Origin: Volvox africanus
Lineage: Eukaryota; Chlorophyta; Chlorophyceae; Chlamydomonadales; Volvocaceae
Assembly (NCBI GenBank): GCA_030268105.1
Contig: BSDZ01000103.1
Location: 1,740,501 to 1,804,500, forward strand
Direction of reading: 5' to 3'
DNA length: 64,000 nt
The notes beneath the pieces are model-generated. The model did no database searches, was not told where the DNA came from, and saw nothing but the letters and a program-made list of their open reading frames with translations. How positions within the stretch are numbered: position 1 is the stretch's first letter; each line of letters begins with the position of its first letter. Below are positions 13,503-26,189 of the stretch, in pieces. Position numbers and translations under genes: made by a program.

Positions 13503-16500
13503 TATGAATAGGAGAGATGAAGTTGTCGTACTGCAGTCGGCACGGTACGGTATTGGTCGTACGATACCGGTCTGTAGGACGGAGAGCAGGGGAGCGGGGG
13601 GAAGGATGAGGTACGGGACGGGTCGCGGCAGCGGCGTAGGGTAAAAGGGGGGGAGGTAGTAAGGGGGTAAGGCCTCTGCGACATGGGTAACGTTCGTTCG
13701 TACGGTCGTAGATTATACGGCGAGACTGAACCGAAATGCTTCGAGACTAGCAGTTGTGTGAGTGAGTGGAAGAAAAGTCGTAGAGAAGGGGGAGGCAATC
13801 GAAAGTGATTTGATGTCAGCGGCGTTTGTGTAGCGTCTGTTTTGTTCCCGGTTTTGGGGAAGGGAAAGATGCCGTACAGATTGCTGTTAGAGCGAAGGGA
13901 TGGGTTGAGGTGGGCTGAGGCGGGAGAAGATGTAAGGCCCTCCTGAGCCGCCTAGTGGGGAGTGCTCCCGTTCATGCACCTTTGATCGCACCATGTACAT
14001 TCGCTCTTCCTTATTTTGGTTTCAGTTGGCAAGTTGCGCACAGTTTGTACAATTTGTACGGCGAGAACGAATGTACCAACTTCCAAATTCTCGTACATTT
14101 TTCACTTGGCAAATCTCTCTGGATTAACTACTGATCCCCTCTTTGCCGATCCCATTCACATGTTCCTTGAATCCAAGTTCCAACCCCAATTTATTTTTCG
14201 GGGACTAACTTGCTCTGCCGTGAATGCCGTACGTCTGTTGGGAACGATTGGGACGGGGAGCTATATGGAGCTTCAATTCTAGCGTCTCCAGTAACGTAAG
14301 CCTGGAGTGCTTTCAAACCCGTGCACGTCCATGTAGGCACCTCCATGTAGGCAAATCCATGTAGGCAAATCCAAACACGAAAAGACGTAAACATGGCCGA
14401 TCGCCACGTCATGTCTCAATCTCGACGTCCGTCAGGTCAGGTCAGGTCAGGTCCGTCTCAAAGACAAGACCTAATTTATGCCGTATTTTCAGCTTGTGTG
14501 AAACAAAGGAGCTCGTTCCTACATCCCACGCTCATGTATATCTTTTATGAGTGTTTAAATTATGAGTAAACTGTACAGTATACGAGGTACCAGTACCGCG
14601 TTCGGGATGTTACGTCGCTCATGCTCGGAAGAGGAAATCGCGCTTCCTTGTATTCAATATCTATATCCTCTTTGATATCCATACAGATGGGTAAACTGCC
14701 AAGGGTATCGCAAAAGTGTTACATGAGAGGGGTTATTCGTAGATAAGTAGTTTGGAGCTTCCACGTACTACGTATAACTCCGAGGTCGATTGGAAAAGGC
14801 CATTCAGTTACAGAGGACAGTTTTGAACTGGCCTGAACTTGATAGATCGATTTCCAAATGCACTTGTGAGGCTCCATGAAAGATTGTCTCATACAACGTT
14901 GACCTGCCAAAATGTATGCCTGAACGTGCTGGGCATGCTGAGCGCCCGCCGAACTTTTATTACAGCCTGGTAAAACATAATTTGTTTGTATGGTTAAATG
15001 TTTATGGTTAAATGCATTAGTGACATGTTTTACCTTTTAAGTTGGAATTTTGGGGCCCAATCAAAACCTTACTATTTCGGCTTGCGGCCGCTCTCATCAT
15101 TCCCGATTTAATCTAGGAAACCCAGTTCCAGATAAATTAGTTACTTATTATTAATAAAAAATGTTTGCACAAAACCATGCAAACTGATTAGAGGAATTAG
15201 TGAAGGTTCCGACTCTCTAAACCGTTACCAGAGTTGTGAGCACTGAATTTGCAATCCTTACGTCACGTGGGACTGAGCCTTAAATATTGAAGTCATTATG
15301 AGCTAATCAGCCGCTGGTGACAATTTTGGGCACGGACATCTGTTCCAGGACAGATGCTTAAGGCACCCGGGCCAATCGGCTCGGGTGCACAACATCAAGC
15401 TTGTAAAAGGAAGGTATAATTATGTCAAATATTACAAACAAACTGTTCTGCTGCCTTTGTCGCATGATAGTCGGCAACCTTCAGAAGTATGACCTACCAA
15501 CGACACGTTTTCGATACGTTTTATGTTTCATAGATAGCTCATTATATCCTTTTTTAGAATGGCAAAATAATAGATTTTGTAACTGGCTCTTTTGAGGCAG
15601 ACCGATGAAATGTCACACAAGAAATGTCATGAATACATGGACATATAAACTGCCAGTGACCGATTCGGCATATAAGCTGCTAAACTATGTATAAGATTAA
15701 TATTACCACTCATATTCATATGTACACACTAAATCTCAGCCCCTCCCGATCCTTTTACCTGTACGTTTCAAATCCGCAGGGTCCCAACGCGCTCCTCCCT
15801 GGATCCGCATCTTCCGTGGATCGACCAAGCGGCGTTCCCTCATTCGAGCTCCAAGCCAGCGGTGATTCCTGTATTAAAATCAGCGCTTGCAGCGGGGCCT
15901 ATGTCACCCTCCCTAGCAGCGGCTGTAACGTTCCTCTGCCCAAACCCACTGGCACCCCAGACCCGTGGCATCCGCATCTGCAGCCCTATGTCTTCGGCGG
16001 CAGCTCTTGTAAGGATCTCAATTTGGGCCTTCCCACGACTCGACTTCCGCAAGTGCTCGTTGAATGGGGACTTCGTTGGCAGTTGTTGAGCCCACCTAGG
16101 CTACCGGCCCGTCCACCGCCTTCTGGTCTAGTCAGCCGCGGCGATGCCAGTCATCATCACCGCATCCCGGCAAGCGAATGCACCTGCCTTAAATCCCCAC
16201 CAGAAGTTTCTGGTTCAGGGCATCGGCTGCGGCTTAACGAGCTCATTTGCCAATATGGACTTCGTTGGCATGGACTTGCTCCCAAGTTCATAGCGGCCGC
16301 TGCCACAACCACTTCCACGGTTGCCGCCGTAGCCGCAGCCGGCACCTCCCCGATAGCGGTAGCGGAAACCTTCCGCGCATCGCCCACCTGCCCATTTTGC
16401 CCAAACGTGTCCATGACCAGTTTTGCAGCAGCAGCAACAATAACAACAACAACAGTGTTCAGCTGCAATGATGGCCAACGGGTGCGGAAAAGAGGGCAAT

Positions 16501-16658
16501 GGAGGACGCGATATCAACGTATCGACGACAGAGACGGTAACAGAGACAATGGTGCAGGTAGGGGGCATCCAGACCGGCGACACCGGACCTACGAGGGGCA
16601 ACGCGAGAAGCAAAGCCGGGGAGTGGAAAAGCAGCGGCATTGGCGCCGACGACCATCT
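13503..16658. other. Intergenic region between POP and the proline-rich protein gene
   Basis: This holds the POP 3' untranslated region; a TGTAA word at 13931-13935 is a candidate polyadenylation signal. No convincing exon was seen at 13503-15690. Short direct repeats occur at about 14328-14376 (CCATGTAGGCA units) and 14435-14452 (GTCAG units). From 15687 to 16658 a long open frame runs in phase with the downstream ATG. Its composition is unremarkable and it has no recognisable domain, so I treat it as upstream sequence or 5' UTR. Confidence 0.6.
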
Positions 16659-16867
16659 ATGGCTGGCGGGGATCGACACGGCGGCGGCAACTTACTCGTG
16701 TCGCTGCTCACTTTGCTGGTGCTGGTGGCATCCCTCCTGTTACCAGCTGCTGGTTCTATCGGTGATGTTGGAAATGGCGTTGCTTTAATGTCGTCTCCAG
16801 CGCCTTCATCACAATTAGCAGCGCAATCCGGTGAGGTGTCTGTCTGTACGTATCTGTGCCTGTGTCT

Positions 16868-16944
<77 letters not shown>

Positions 16945-19900
16945 TGTGTCTGTGTCTGTGTCTGTGTCTGTGTCTGTGTCTGTGTCTGTGTCTGTGTCTG
17001 TATATGTGTCTGTCTGTGTCTGTGTCTGTGTCTGTGTCTGTCTGTCTGCGTCTGTGTCTTAATGTGTATAAATATCTATAAATGTGTATGTATTTAACGG
17101 GGGCCGCCGGGGGTAGAATCCCCAAATATTGCTGACACGGACATCGCCATTCCCTTCCGTTGGGACATTATGACAAGCAATTCGACCTCCAACTCGTTTT
17201 ACTGAAGTACAACGACATGGGAAACGGTTACTATCATGAAAGGCTGTGGATGTAATCTACCACAGCATCCCCCACTATTCTTCACTCTGTGAAACAAGTA
17301 CATGAACTGGTAGTCAGCTACTGTCTGATCTATCTCGTCCTGCTTCCCTTGTCCCTAACGGGGAGAGGTGGCTGCATGTGGGAGCCGTACATTTCACATA
17401 CACATCGTGTGCGTTCATGTACCCCGGCACAAACGACCGTGTCTTCCCAGCACAGCATTCCCTGAGCAACTACATTTCCATATATATATACTATATTATC
17501 TTTTTTATTAAAAAGTAAAGGATGATGAACACACATAGTGAGGATATATGAGGGGATATATATATATATATATATAAGTTTATTTATGTATTTAAGACAA
17601 AACTAATTGCTCGTGAAATAAACCATGTTTAAGACGCGGTAGTTCAAAAGCATTAGCCGCCGACCTGACCTGAAACATCTTTCGCCCTCTCCATTCCATT
17701 CACCGCTCTGACCGCAGACCGCATGCATCTCCCAACCACGCCCCGGGCGCCGCGAGCTCCCCGGCCCCCGAGACCTTCCCCGCCTCCCCGACCACCTCCA
17801 AGAAACCCACGAAACGTCCCCCCGCCGCCATCGCCGGCACCAAGCAAACTCCCACCCGTCACCGTACCGGCACCGGCTCTTTTGTCCCACTTCAGCCCGC
17901 TGCCGCCGGTGACGTCGCCGCCACCGCCCATTCAACAGCCGCTTCCCCTTGCGCCACCCAGTTCACCACCGCCACTCCCTCTGGTACAGCCCGCAGATTT
18001 TCACATTCGGTCAAGCAGCGTGGAGGACTCCACCATTGCCGGGTACGACATCTGGCCAGCAAATCCATCGTCCACTTCCCCGCCGCCGCCGCCACCCAAC
18101 CCTGAGCCGCTGCCACCTCCAAGCCCGGCGCCACCGTCCCCGCTGCCACCCAGCCCGCCGCCACCGTCGCCACTTCCACCCACCCCGCCGCCACTGTCGT
18201 ATCCAGCACCTCCCAGCCCGCCGCCACCGTCCCCGCTGCCACCCAGCCCACCGCCACCGTCCCCGCTGCCACCCAGCCCGCCACCACCGTCCCCGCTGCC
18301 ACCCAGCCCGCCGCCACCGTCATATCCAACACCTCCAAGCTCGCCGCCACCGTCCCCGCTATCATCCAGCCCACCGCCACCATCATATCCAGCACCTCTC
18401 ACCCTGCCGCCACCGTTCCCGCTGCCATCCAGCCCGCCACCACCGTCATATCCAACATCTCCAAGCTCGCCGCCACCGTCCCCCCTGTCATCCAGCCCGC
18501 CGCCACCGTCATATCCACCGCCTCCAAGCTCGCCGCCACCGTCCCCGCTGCCATCCAGCCCGCCGCCACCCTCATATCCACCGCCTCCAAGCTCGCCAAC
18601 ACCACTGCCCTCACTGCCACCTCCCAGCCCGCCAGCGCCGCCCTCACTGCCACCTCCCAGCCCGCCAGCGCCGCCCTCACTGCCACCTCCCAGCCCGCCA
18701 GCGCCGCCCTCGCTGCCACCTCCCAGCCCGCCGCCAAACCCCTCGTCATCACCACCCAGCCCTTCACCAGCGCTACCTCCGTCGCCGCCATCACCACGCC
18801 CTCCTCCGTCGCCTCCGAGACCACGGGGCCCCCGTTCACCCAGCCCTCCTCCTCGGCCGCCTCGCTCCCCACCCCCCAGCTCCGCACCTCCATCACCACC
18901 TACTCCAACGCCCGGTCGGCCACGTTCGCATCCTACCACGCCACCGCCGCTTCCGTTGCCGTCAACGCCGCCGCCGCCGCTACCCCCACCACCCAACCTG
19001 CCGCCGCCATCGCCGCCACCGCCATTTCAGTCGGCCCCCATCAGCCCTCCAACGCCCGCGTTAGAACCTCCGACCTTTTTGACCGCTGCGTCGCCGCTGG
19101 TGGCGCCGGCCTCCTCTCAACTGTACGACATTACATCTCCCAAAGCAGCCTCGGTCAATCCGCAAGCAGAGTCTCTAAAACAGGCGATTTTACTATTCCC
19201 GCCGACCCCCTCCTTGCCGCCGCCGCCGCCGCCGTCGCCGCCGCTGCCACCAGATACTGCATATGATGTGCCTTGGGATGGCCCCGAAGACACTCGTCAG
19301 GGCTTCATCGGAGAGACTCGTCTCGTACAAATCACATTCACTTTGCAATCGCTCACAGCTGTTTCTAGTTCGGAAAGTCTTCGCACGTTCATTATTGCAG
19401 TACAGGTGGGTTGATCCATCCATATTTGTACGGCATCTAAATTAAATTTGGCTGGGTGCCGGGTTTCAATCTGTTGGGTTGAAAGGGGCGAAGAGTTTCA
19501 TGGTGTAGGCCGATGCGGGCCTCGTAAGAGGGTAAACGTAATTTATAAAGCCTGTGTGCCTCGCACGCTCGTATATTACGATAAGTTCCCGTTTGCGGCC
19601 TTCGTACGTTGAAGCTTTATTGGTAAGCCCAGTATTGTTCTTGCAGGCACTAAATTCGCTTTTAAAGATGTAGCTGAAATAGCACCATCAATAAAAAATC
19701 ACCTTCAACAACGTTCGCGTTGCGGTCGAAGCGCGCCATAGCCTAAGAAGGCGGTGACAGGACTGTTTTAGCACCACCGACAAAAAAACTAATTGACTGT
19801 CACAACAAGATTTTATATTAATAATTAATTATCATTTACTCCGAAGGTTAATTTCTGGAATGTGCGCAGGATGCCATTTTGGTCGCTGCTGGAGATGAGT

Positions 19901-22900
19901 CATGTACGGCATTTACGGATGTGGAGTCTTTCGACGGGGTCGCCACGCTGGTCGTGATGTCTGGCGTTACTTGTGACTCATGGGTCAGTGCGCCCGACAG
20001 TACCGACGGCAGCCTGGCGGCACTGGTGAGCCGGCCCCTGGAGTTCTTCGATGCTACCTTCTGCAGTCGCTTTGGGATATCTAACGTGGTGGTCAAAGTG
20101 GAGGTCGATGTGCCGCCGCCGCCGCCGCCCTTGCAGCCGCCGCCGCCACCCTTGCAGCCGCTGCCGCCGCCCTTACAGCCGCCGCGGTCAGAGGGCCTAG
20201 GCCCTGGGCCCACGACACCAGCGGCGCCTCATTCTCCGAAACCACGGGTGGAGCTGCTTCCCCCGACCCCACTGCTCAATCCACCACCTCCGTTTCTGAC
20301 TGCGGTATCACCACCGACCCCTTTCAAAGAACCGTTTGCAAACGCTCCAGGGAGCCCCGCATCACGAATATCACCGGGAACGTCGTCTTCTCAACCGCCA
20401 CCACCGTCGGCAGCGCCACTGGCTCCGCCAGCTGTACTGCAAGGCCGGAACGTCAGAACTGCCTTCCTGATGGAGTCCGCCAATGCAGTGCTTGCTGATG
20501 AGGTCATCAGGCAGACATTTTTGCAAACGGTGCAAGTGAGTGGGCGCACGGCCATACGTGTCGGTGGGCTCATGGATAGCGAGCCTACCAGTGAACCCAT
20601 GGGTCACTGGGCCCTTTTGTTGATGGCCCACAGACCCATGGGTTTGTGGACCCACGGGTCAGTAGGCCCACAGACCCATGGGTTAACTGACAGATGCAGG
20701 AGGGGCTGACATTTTGATTACTCTCGGGGACTATCATGCGGAACAGCTTTGGACAGCTTTGAACGGTAACGACTCACCTTACTTTTGCAGTTTGATTCTG
20801 GAACCCTTCCATGATTCCTGGTGTGTGTGCGTGTGGGTTTTACCCCGTACATGTATTTTACTCCTCCACTCACTTCTCTCCCCCTCCTTCCCCCATGCAA
20901 TACACACTTAGGACACGATAAGTGCTGCCGCTGCTTTTGCCACGTGTATCGTGCTCACGGTGGGGCAGGCGGCTGCGGGCAGCAGGTCGGTGGTGGTGCA
21001 GTCTTTGGTGACGTTCGACCCACGGGTCGTTCCAGCAGACAATGTTGATAGTGGCCTGGTTGCGCTCCGTCGTCAACCACTAGCTTTCTTTAATGCCACT
21101 TTCCGAAATCGTTTTGGCGTCGCAACGATCACTGTCACTGTTTCCATCCAACAAGCTGCTCCACCGCCGCCGCCACGGCGCCCAGCACCACCGGCGCCGT
21201 CACCCCCACCCCCACCCCCGCCGCCGCCGCCGCCCCCGTCCCAATGGCCGCTGCCTCAATCACCCCCTCCACCCCCTCCACCACCGCCACCACCCCTGTA
21301 TCGCTTGCTGCTACAGCCTCCTACATCACAACCAGAGCCATTCGCGTCCCAGTTTCCACCCATGTTTGTGCCAGAGCCTGATTCGCTACAGCCACCCACA
21401 TCACCACCTGCACGACAGCCTCCCTTATCTCAGGATTCGCTACAGCCACCCACATCACCACCTGCACGACAGCCTCCCTTATCACAGGATTCGCTACAGC
21501 CACCCACATCACCACCTTCATTACAGCCTCCCTTATCGTCAGCCGATAAGGATTTGCTACAGCCTCCATCGCCGCCCGACTCAGGTTCGCAACAGCCTCT
21601 TCCTCCATCATTACCTGAACCTTACTGGTTACAGCCGCCACCGGAATGGGTAGATGGACATGATCCCCTGTACCCTCCAATCGTTGATTGGCCGCCCTTC
21701 ACCCCGTGGGTTCCTTTCACGCCATCACCTCCGCCACCTCCACCACCGCCGCCGCCACCGATGCCGCCGCCGCCATCATCACCGCCGCCACCACCACACT
21801 ACCCCCCTAGCCCCAGCCCGACCCCGCCCCCCCCACCTCCACCTCCACCTCCGCCATCGTTGCCATCTTCGCTGATGCCCCCAAGACCTCCAAACAAAGC
21901 CAGCACGCCGGCGCCGCCCACTCCACCGCCGCCACCACCACCACCGCCGCCGCCGCCGTCATCGCCGCGGCCACCATTCCCTCACCCGCCCGGCCCTAGC
22001 CCACCACCCCCGCCGCTGCCTCCACCTCCGCCGCCACCGCCATCGTACCCAGCCAGCCCCAGCCCACCACCGCCACCGCCTCCGCCACCACCGCCATTGT
22101 CACCGCCACCGCCATTGTCGCCGCCACCGCCATTGTATTCGCCCAGCCCCAGCCAACCTCCGCCTCCGCCACCCCCACCATTGTTGCCGCCACCGCCACC
22201 GTACCCGCCCAGCCCCAGCCCACCTCCGCCGCCACCTCAACCACCTCCGCCACCCCCACCATTGCCACCGCCGCCCCCACCGTCGTACCCTCCCAGCCCT
22301 AGCCCACCACCCCCGCCGCCGCCTCAACCTCCGCCGCCCCCACCGTCGTACCCTCCCAGCCCCAGCCCACCACCCCCACCGCCGCCTCCACCTCCGCCGC
22401 CACCGCCGTCGTACCCTCCCAGCCCCAGCCCACCACCCCCACCGCCGCCTCCACCTCCTCCGCCACCACCGTCGTACCCTCCCAGCCCCAACCCACCACC
22501 CCCGCCGCCGCCTCCACCTCCTCCGCCACCGCCGTCGTACCCTCCCAGCCCCAGCCCACCACCGCCTCCACGTCCACCTCCGCCACCACCACCGTACCCG
22601 CCTAGCCCTAGCCCGCCACCGCCACGGCCTCCGCCACCTCCGCCGCCACCACCCTTCATCCCCAAAGTGCCTCCGTCGTCGCCACCTCGCCCACCACTTG
22701 CACGACCACCACGACCACCACGACCACTACGACCTGTTCCACTGGCCCCGCCCTCGCCCCAACCGCCGTCATTATCAGTACCGAACCCGCCTCTGCTCCG
22801 CCAGCCCCCAACAAGCAGCCCCTCAGCACAGCCCCATGAATCCTTGCCACCCGCCCACCCGCCCCTGGACCAAACGCCCTTAGCGCCAACAGAACCCACC

Positions 22901-25900
22901 TCGTTGCCGCCAACATATCCATCGGTTACGGGACGTCCACCGAATCAGGAGTTTCAATGGCCCCCGCCTTACCCACCACCGCCGTTATCAGAGTCTTTAT
23001 CGTCACCCCCGCCGCCTCCGCCGCCTCCACCTCCACCGCCGCCGCCGCTCACGCCGGCGCTCTACCCACAGAGCCCTAGTACACCCCCTCCGCCTCCACC
23101 TCCTCCTCCACCGCCGCCACCATTGTTGCCGCCGCCACCGCCTTACTCGGCAAGTCGCCCCAGCAGCCCGCCCCCGCGAGTCGCCCCAGCTCCGCCGACG
23201 TCAGCACAACCTCCGTTCATCATGGATTCACCATCGCCGCAGCGAACATCTTCACCACCGCCGCCGCCACCGCCGCCGCCGCCGCCGCCTCCTGTCCCTC
23301 CGTCACCTTCGCCACACTTGCCCTCTGTACGACCGCCACGGCCACGACGGCCCGCTCAATCACCATCGCCACTTCCCCCACTGCCCTTGCCACCGCCGCC
23401 GCCATCAACCCCACGGAAACCGTCCTCACCAAAGCGCCGCCGCCCCCCCCCCAGTTTCCCCTCAGCTCCTCCCGTGGACTACGAACCCACATCCTGGCCC
23501 CCCCCTGACCTGACATCAGTCCCGCCAGACCTGGCACCGCCGCCACCGGCACAGTCTTCACCCCCGGCTCTGGAACCGTCTAAAGGCCCCAGCTATCCAC
23601 CCCATTATCCACAACTGTCACAACCATCAATACCGTCGTTTGTTCCATCATCGCCAGGTTATTCGTACCCCAGCCGTATACCAGATGCACCGTCGTACAC
23701 TGCCGGCCCCAATCAGCCGCAGTCACCCCGGCCTCGACCACCAGTGCTGCTGCCACCGCCGCCGCCGCCGCCGCCGCCGCCATCATCTCCGCTGACTCAA
23801 CCGCCGCCACCGCCACCACCACCCAAGCAGAGTCCCCCACCTCCCCCTCTCCCTCCCCCCATAGATCACTCTTTTCCCCCGCCCCCCCCGCCGGCCCCGC
23901 CGCCTCCGGCGCCGCAACCTCTTGTACTACGACCATGGTACTTCACGTTTAAATTCACGACAGGTCGAGGTTCAACCTCGGAGGGCTCTGAAACAATTAA
24001 ATACGACATCAAGGCGTTTTCTCGCGATCTGGTGTCAGCCTTGACTGCATATTTTAATATTCCAGAAAACCAAGTACGGATCCTGTCCATGCGGGCAATT
24101 CAAATATATTTGCCGCCATTACCGCCGCCGTCGCAGCTGTCGTCAGTGCAGCTGCTACTGCCACCGTCGAAAGACATGGCACCAGCGGCATCCCTTGTGG
24201 AAGTCGATCCCCATCCGGTCCCTCCGACGTACTACAGCTCCGGAACCGCGACACGAACTAAGTCTGGTGCAGTACGAGCTCGTACGAATCCGTATCCTAT
24301 AGGTCTTATGAGGGAATCAGCATTGACGTCATTCACTGACGCAACGGCGTCGTTTGCCGCAACTATCGGCGCCGCTGTCGCTGGCAGCGCTACCAATCTA
24401 GAACCAACATTTGAGGTCTTCGTGAATGCCGCTATTGATATAGCCGCGAATGATGGCGGCGCCGCTGGCACCGCCGCCGGCCTAGCCACGAATCCACAGA
24501 TGGCGCTTGGCGGAGATTTCTTGGAGAACTGGCGTGTCATTGACGTGATTGTGGAAATGACGACGGCGGGGCCCCCCCCTCTAGCACCGATAACCAGCCC
24601 GGGAACACCGCCGCCACTGTCGCCGCCGCCCCCGGGTGGTCGAATGCCGTACACTGTGCAGCCGGTGAGTACTATGAACGCGCCGCCAGAACATTCTTCG
24701 TCGGAACAAGGGTTACCGACGGCACCGTCGCCGCTGACGCTGTCACCGCCGCTTTCATCGGCCACGCACCCTCCGCCGCCGCCGCCACCAACATTGCTGG
24801 TCAGTTCGCCGTCACCGATGCCAGGAATCAATGGGGACAGTACGAGCAAGGACCCGCCGCCGCGACCATCATCTCCGTCGCCACCGTCACCCTTGGCTGA
24901 CGGGGATGTCCCATGGGTCAATGCACTGCCGCCTGTGCTCGCTCGAACCCCACCCGGCGGCGCCGGTAATAGTACTGGTGACAGCAGCGGCAGCAATAAT
25001 AGCGCGTACGGTGACTCCGGTGGGCGCAACGCCGCCCAACCGAACGTTGGCTCAGGCGGCGGAGACCAAGAAGATGGCGGCAAAAATAACGCTGGCATTA
25101 TCGCAGCCGCCGTTGTCGTACCGGTAATCGTACTAGTCACCTTGGCGGTGGCGGTTTACATCTGGCAGCGTCCTGCACGAGCGCAATCGGTATGTACGGC
25201 ACTACGACACTTATGGCATATCGCTCCAGTTTTCAACTTTTTAGGGATCGATGCTGTATGAACTTGGCCTTGCTTGTATTCTTACCAGGTATTACAAATT
25301 AACTGAGGCCGTCATATTAAAGCCTCCGGAACCACTTTTCTCCAGACTTTTACATTAGATGATGAAGAGCCGTACAGCGTCTTAACTGATCACGGTTATT
25401 TCAGTTTCATACCGTTGCAATCTTTTTGAATAATTTGTACTTGGTCTTGTAAGTTTGGGTAGTGTTATGCAGGGTACGCACCGTTTGGGTCTAAATGCTG
25501 CTCGCATCACCACCCCCATCTTCCCCACCATTGCAACGAACTATTCGGCCAACTGTTTCGTTCCCTTGTTGACCTCCTAGGACTTCGATTCCTTCATGAC
25601 CCCCGCGGAGGTGCAGCACGCGGAGAGAGGCCTTATGCCCGACACATTAGCCGTTGTAGACGCCAGCGGCACCAGCGGCGGCGTTGCACCCGCCGCCGCC
25701 GCCATCGCCGCCGCCCTTGGTGATGATGGCTGCAGCGACGGCGCCGCATCCACCGCCTCAGCTGGTGGCCACAGCCGCCGCAGTAGCGGAGCCATGCCTC
25801 CAAGCCCCGCCGCCATCAATCCGCAGCCGTACAGTGCAAGCCGCTCGTCCAGTTTGGTGCGTGTATCGGTACCGTCAAGCCGAGCCACGGCCGACAGCAA

Positions 25901-26189
25901 TGGCGGTTATGGGGCCACAGCACTCACCGCCGCCGCTGCCGCAGCCTCCGCTGGCGGCAACGGCGGCCCCCGAAGCATCCCGTCGAGTAGTCTTCGCAGC
26001 ATGCTGACTCGTTCCGGAGCCAGCGCACGGAGCGGTGAGGTGCCTGTCAACTTCACTATTCGCTTTTCACCTGCATTCTATGTGGGAGGGGGAGATGAGG
26101 AGAATCGCGGGAAGGGAGACGCCGCTGAGGAGCTGCCGCTAGGAGAGGCCATGGCTACGGAAGGGCCCCATCGCAGCAATGGCATGTAA
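16659..26189 (+). CDS. Giant proline-rich single-pass membrane protein with repeated ectodomains
   Basis: Exons 16659-16830, 17718-19405, 19870-20535, 20912-25189 and 25581-26189 join in phase to about 2470 codons. The start ATG opens a clear signal peptide ([20 protein letters not shown], then AAGS). Long Ser-Pro and poly-Pro stretches, typical of volvocine hydroxyproline-rich glycoproteins, alternate with three globular segments: about 19290-20110, 20440-21150 and 23930-24570. The first two are clear duplicates; compare [16 protein letters not shown] with [17 protein letters not shown] membrane span ([20 protein letters not shown], then AVYIW) at about 25098-25165 is followed by a roughly 210-residue Ala/Gly/Ser-rich cytoplasmic tail. 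Likely role, by inference: cell wall or extracellular-matrix anchoring or sensing. I do not recognise a named family; it is not a standard pherophorin. No enzymatic domain is visible. The stop codon overlaps a TGTAA word. Confidence 0.8.
16860..17062. repeat. TG / TGTGTC microsatellite in intron 1
   Basis: About 80 bases of (TG)n followed by (TGTGTC)n, beginning about 30 bases after the donor at 16831 of the first intron (16831-17717) of the proline-rich protein gene. A second, TA-rich tract lies at about 17551-17575. Confidence 0.9.
18100..18760 (+). repeat. Coding minisatellite for Ser-Pro/poly-Pro repeats, first block
   Basis: Imperfect 27-30 nt and longer units encode variations of [17 protein letters not shown] and [11 protein letters not shown]. 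The repeat is in frame throughout, as expected for a hydroxyproline-rich stalk. Unit sequences are homogenised at DNA level (for example three near-identical units at about 18610-18725), which suggests unequal exchange. Confidence 0.85.
20590..20700. repeat. Cluster of GACCCAYGGGTC-type near-palindromes
   Basis: Within about 110 bases after the donor at 20536, variants of ACCCATGGGT and ACCCACGGGT occur four times, alternating with GGCCCAC words. The same 12-base word recurs singly at 21018, 34236, 40836 and 52449, both in exons and introns. Confidence 0.7.
21720..22660 (+). repeat. Coding minisatellite for [15 protein letters not shown] repeats, second block
   Basis: Tandem in-frame units of about 75-80 nt encode SYPPSPSP followed by 10-15 prolines; five or six well-conserved copies lie at about 22280-22570. 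This lies in the 4278-nt exon of the proline-rich membrane protein. The antisense strand gives long Gly/Ala-rich shadow frames that are not genes. Confidence 0.9.
26185..26189 (+). terminator. TGTAA polyadenylation word overlapping the stop codon
   Basis: The volvocine polyadenylation signal TGTAA overlaps the TAA stop of the proline-rich protein. Whether it is used cannot be told from sequence; use at this site would leave a very short 3' UTR. Confidence 0.4.

Noticed and set aside
15687..17081. A 464-codon open frame upstream of and overlapping the signal-peptide exon.
   Set aside because: It has no recognisable domain, its end is translated TG repeat, and the ATG at 16659 gives a clean signal peptide. 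Long chance frames are common in GC-rich DNA.
18001..18996. Long minus-strand Gly/Ala-rich frames opposite the proline-rich exons, also at 21996-22899 and 24232-25140.
   Set aside because: They are antisense shadows of poly-proline coding repeats.
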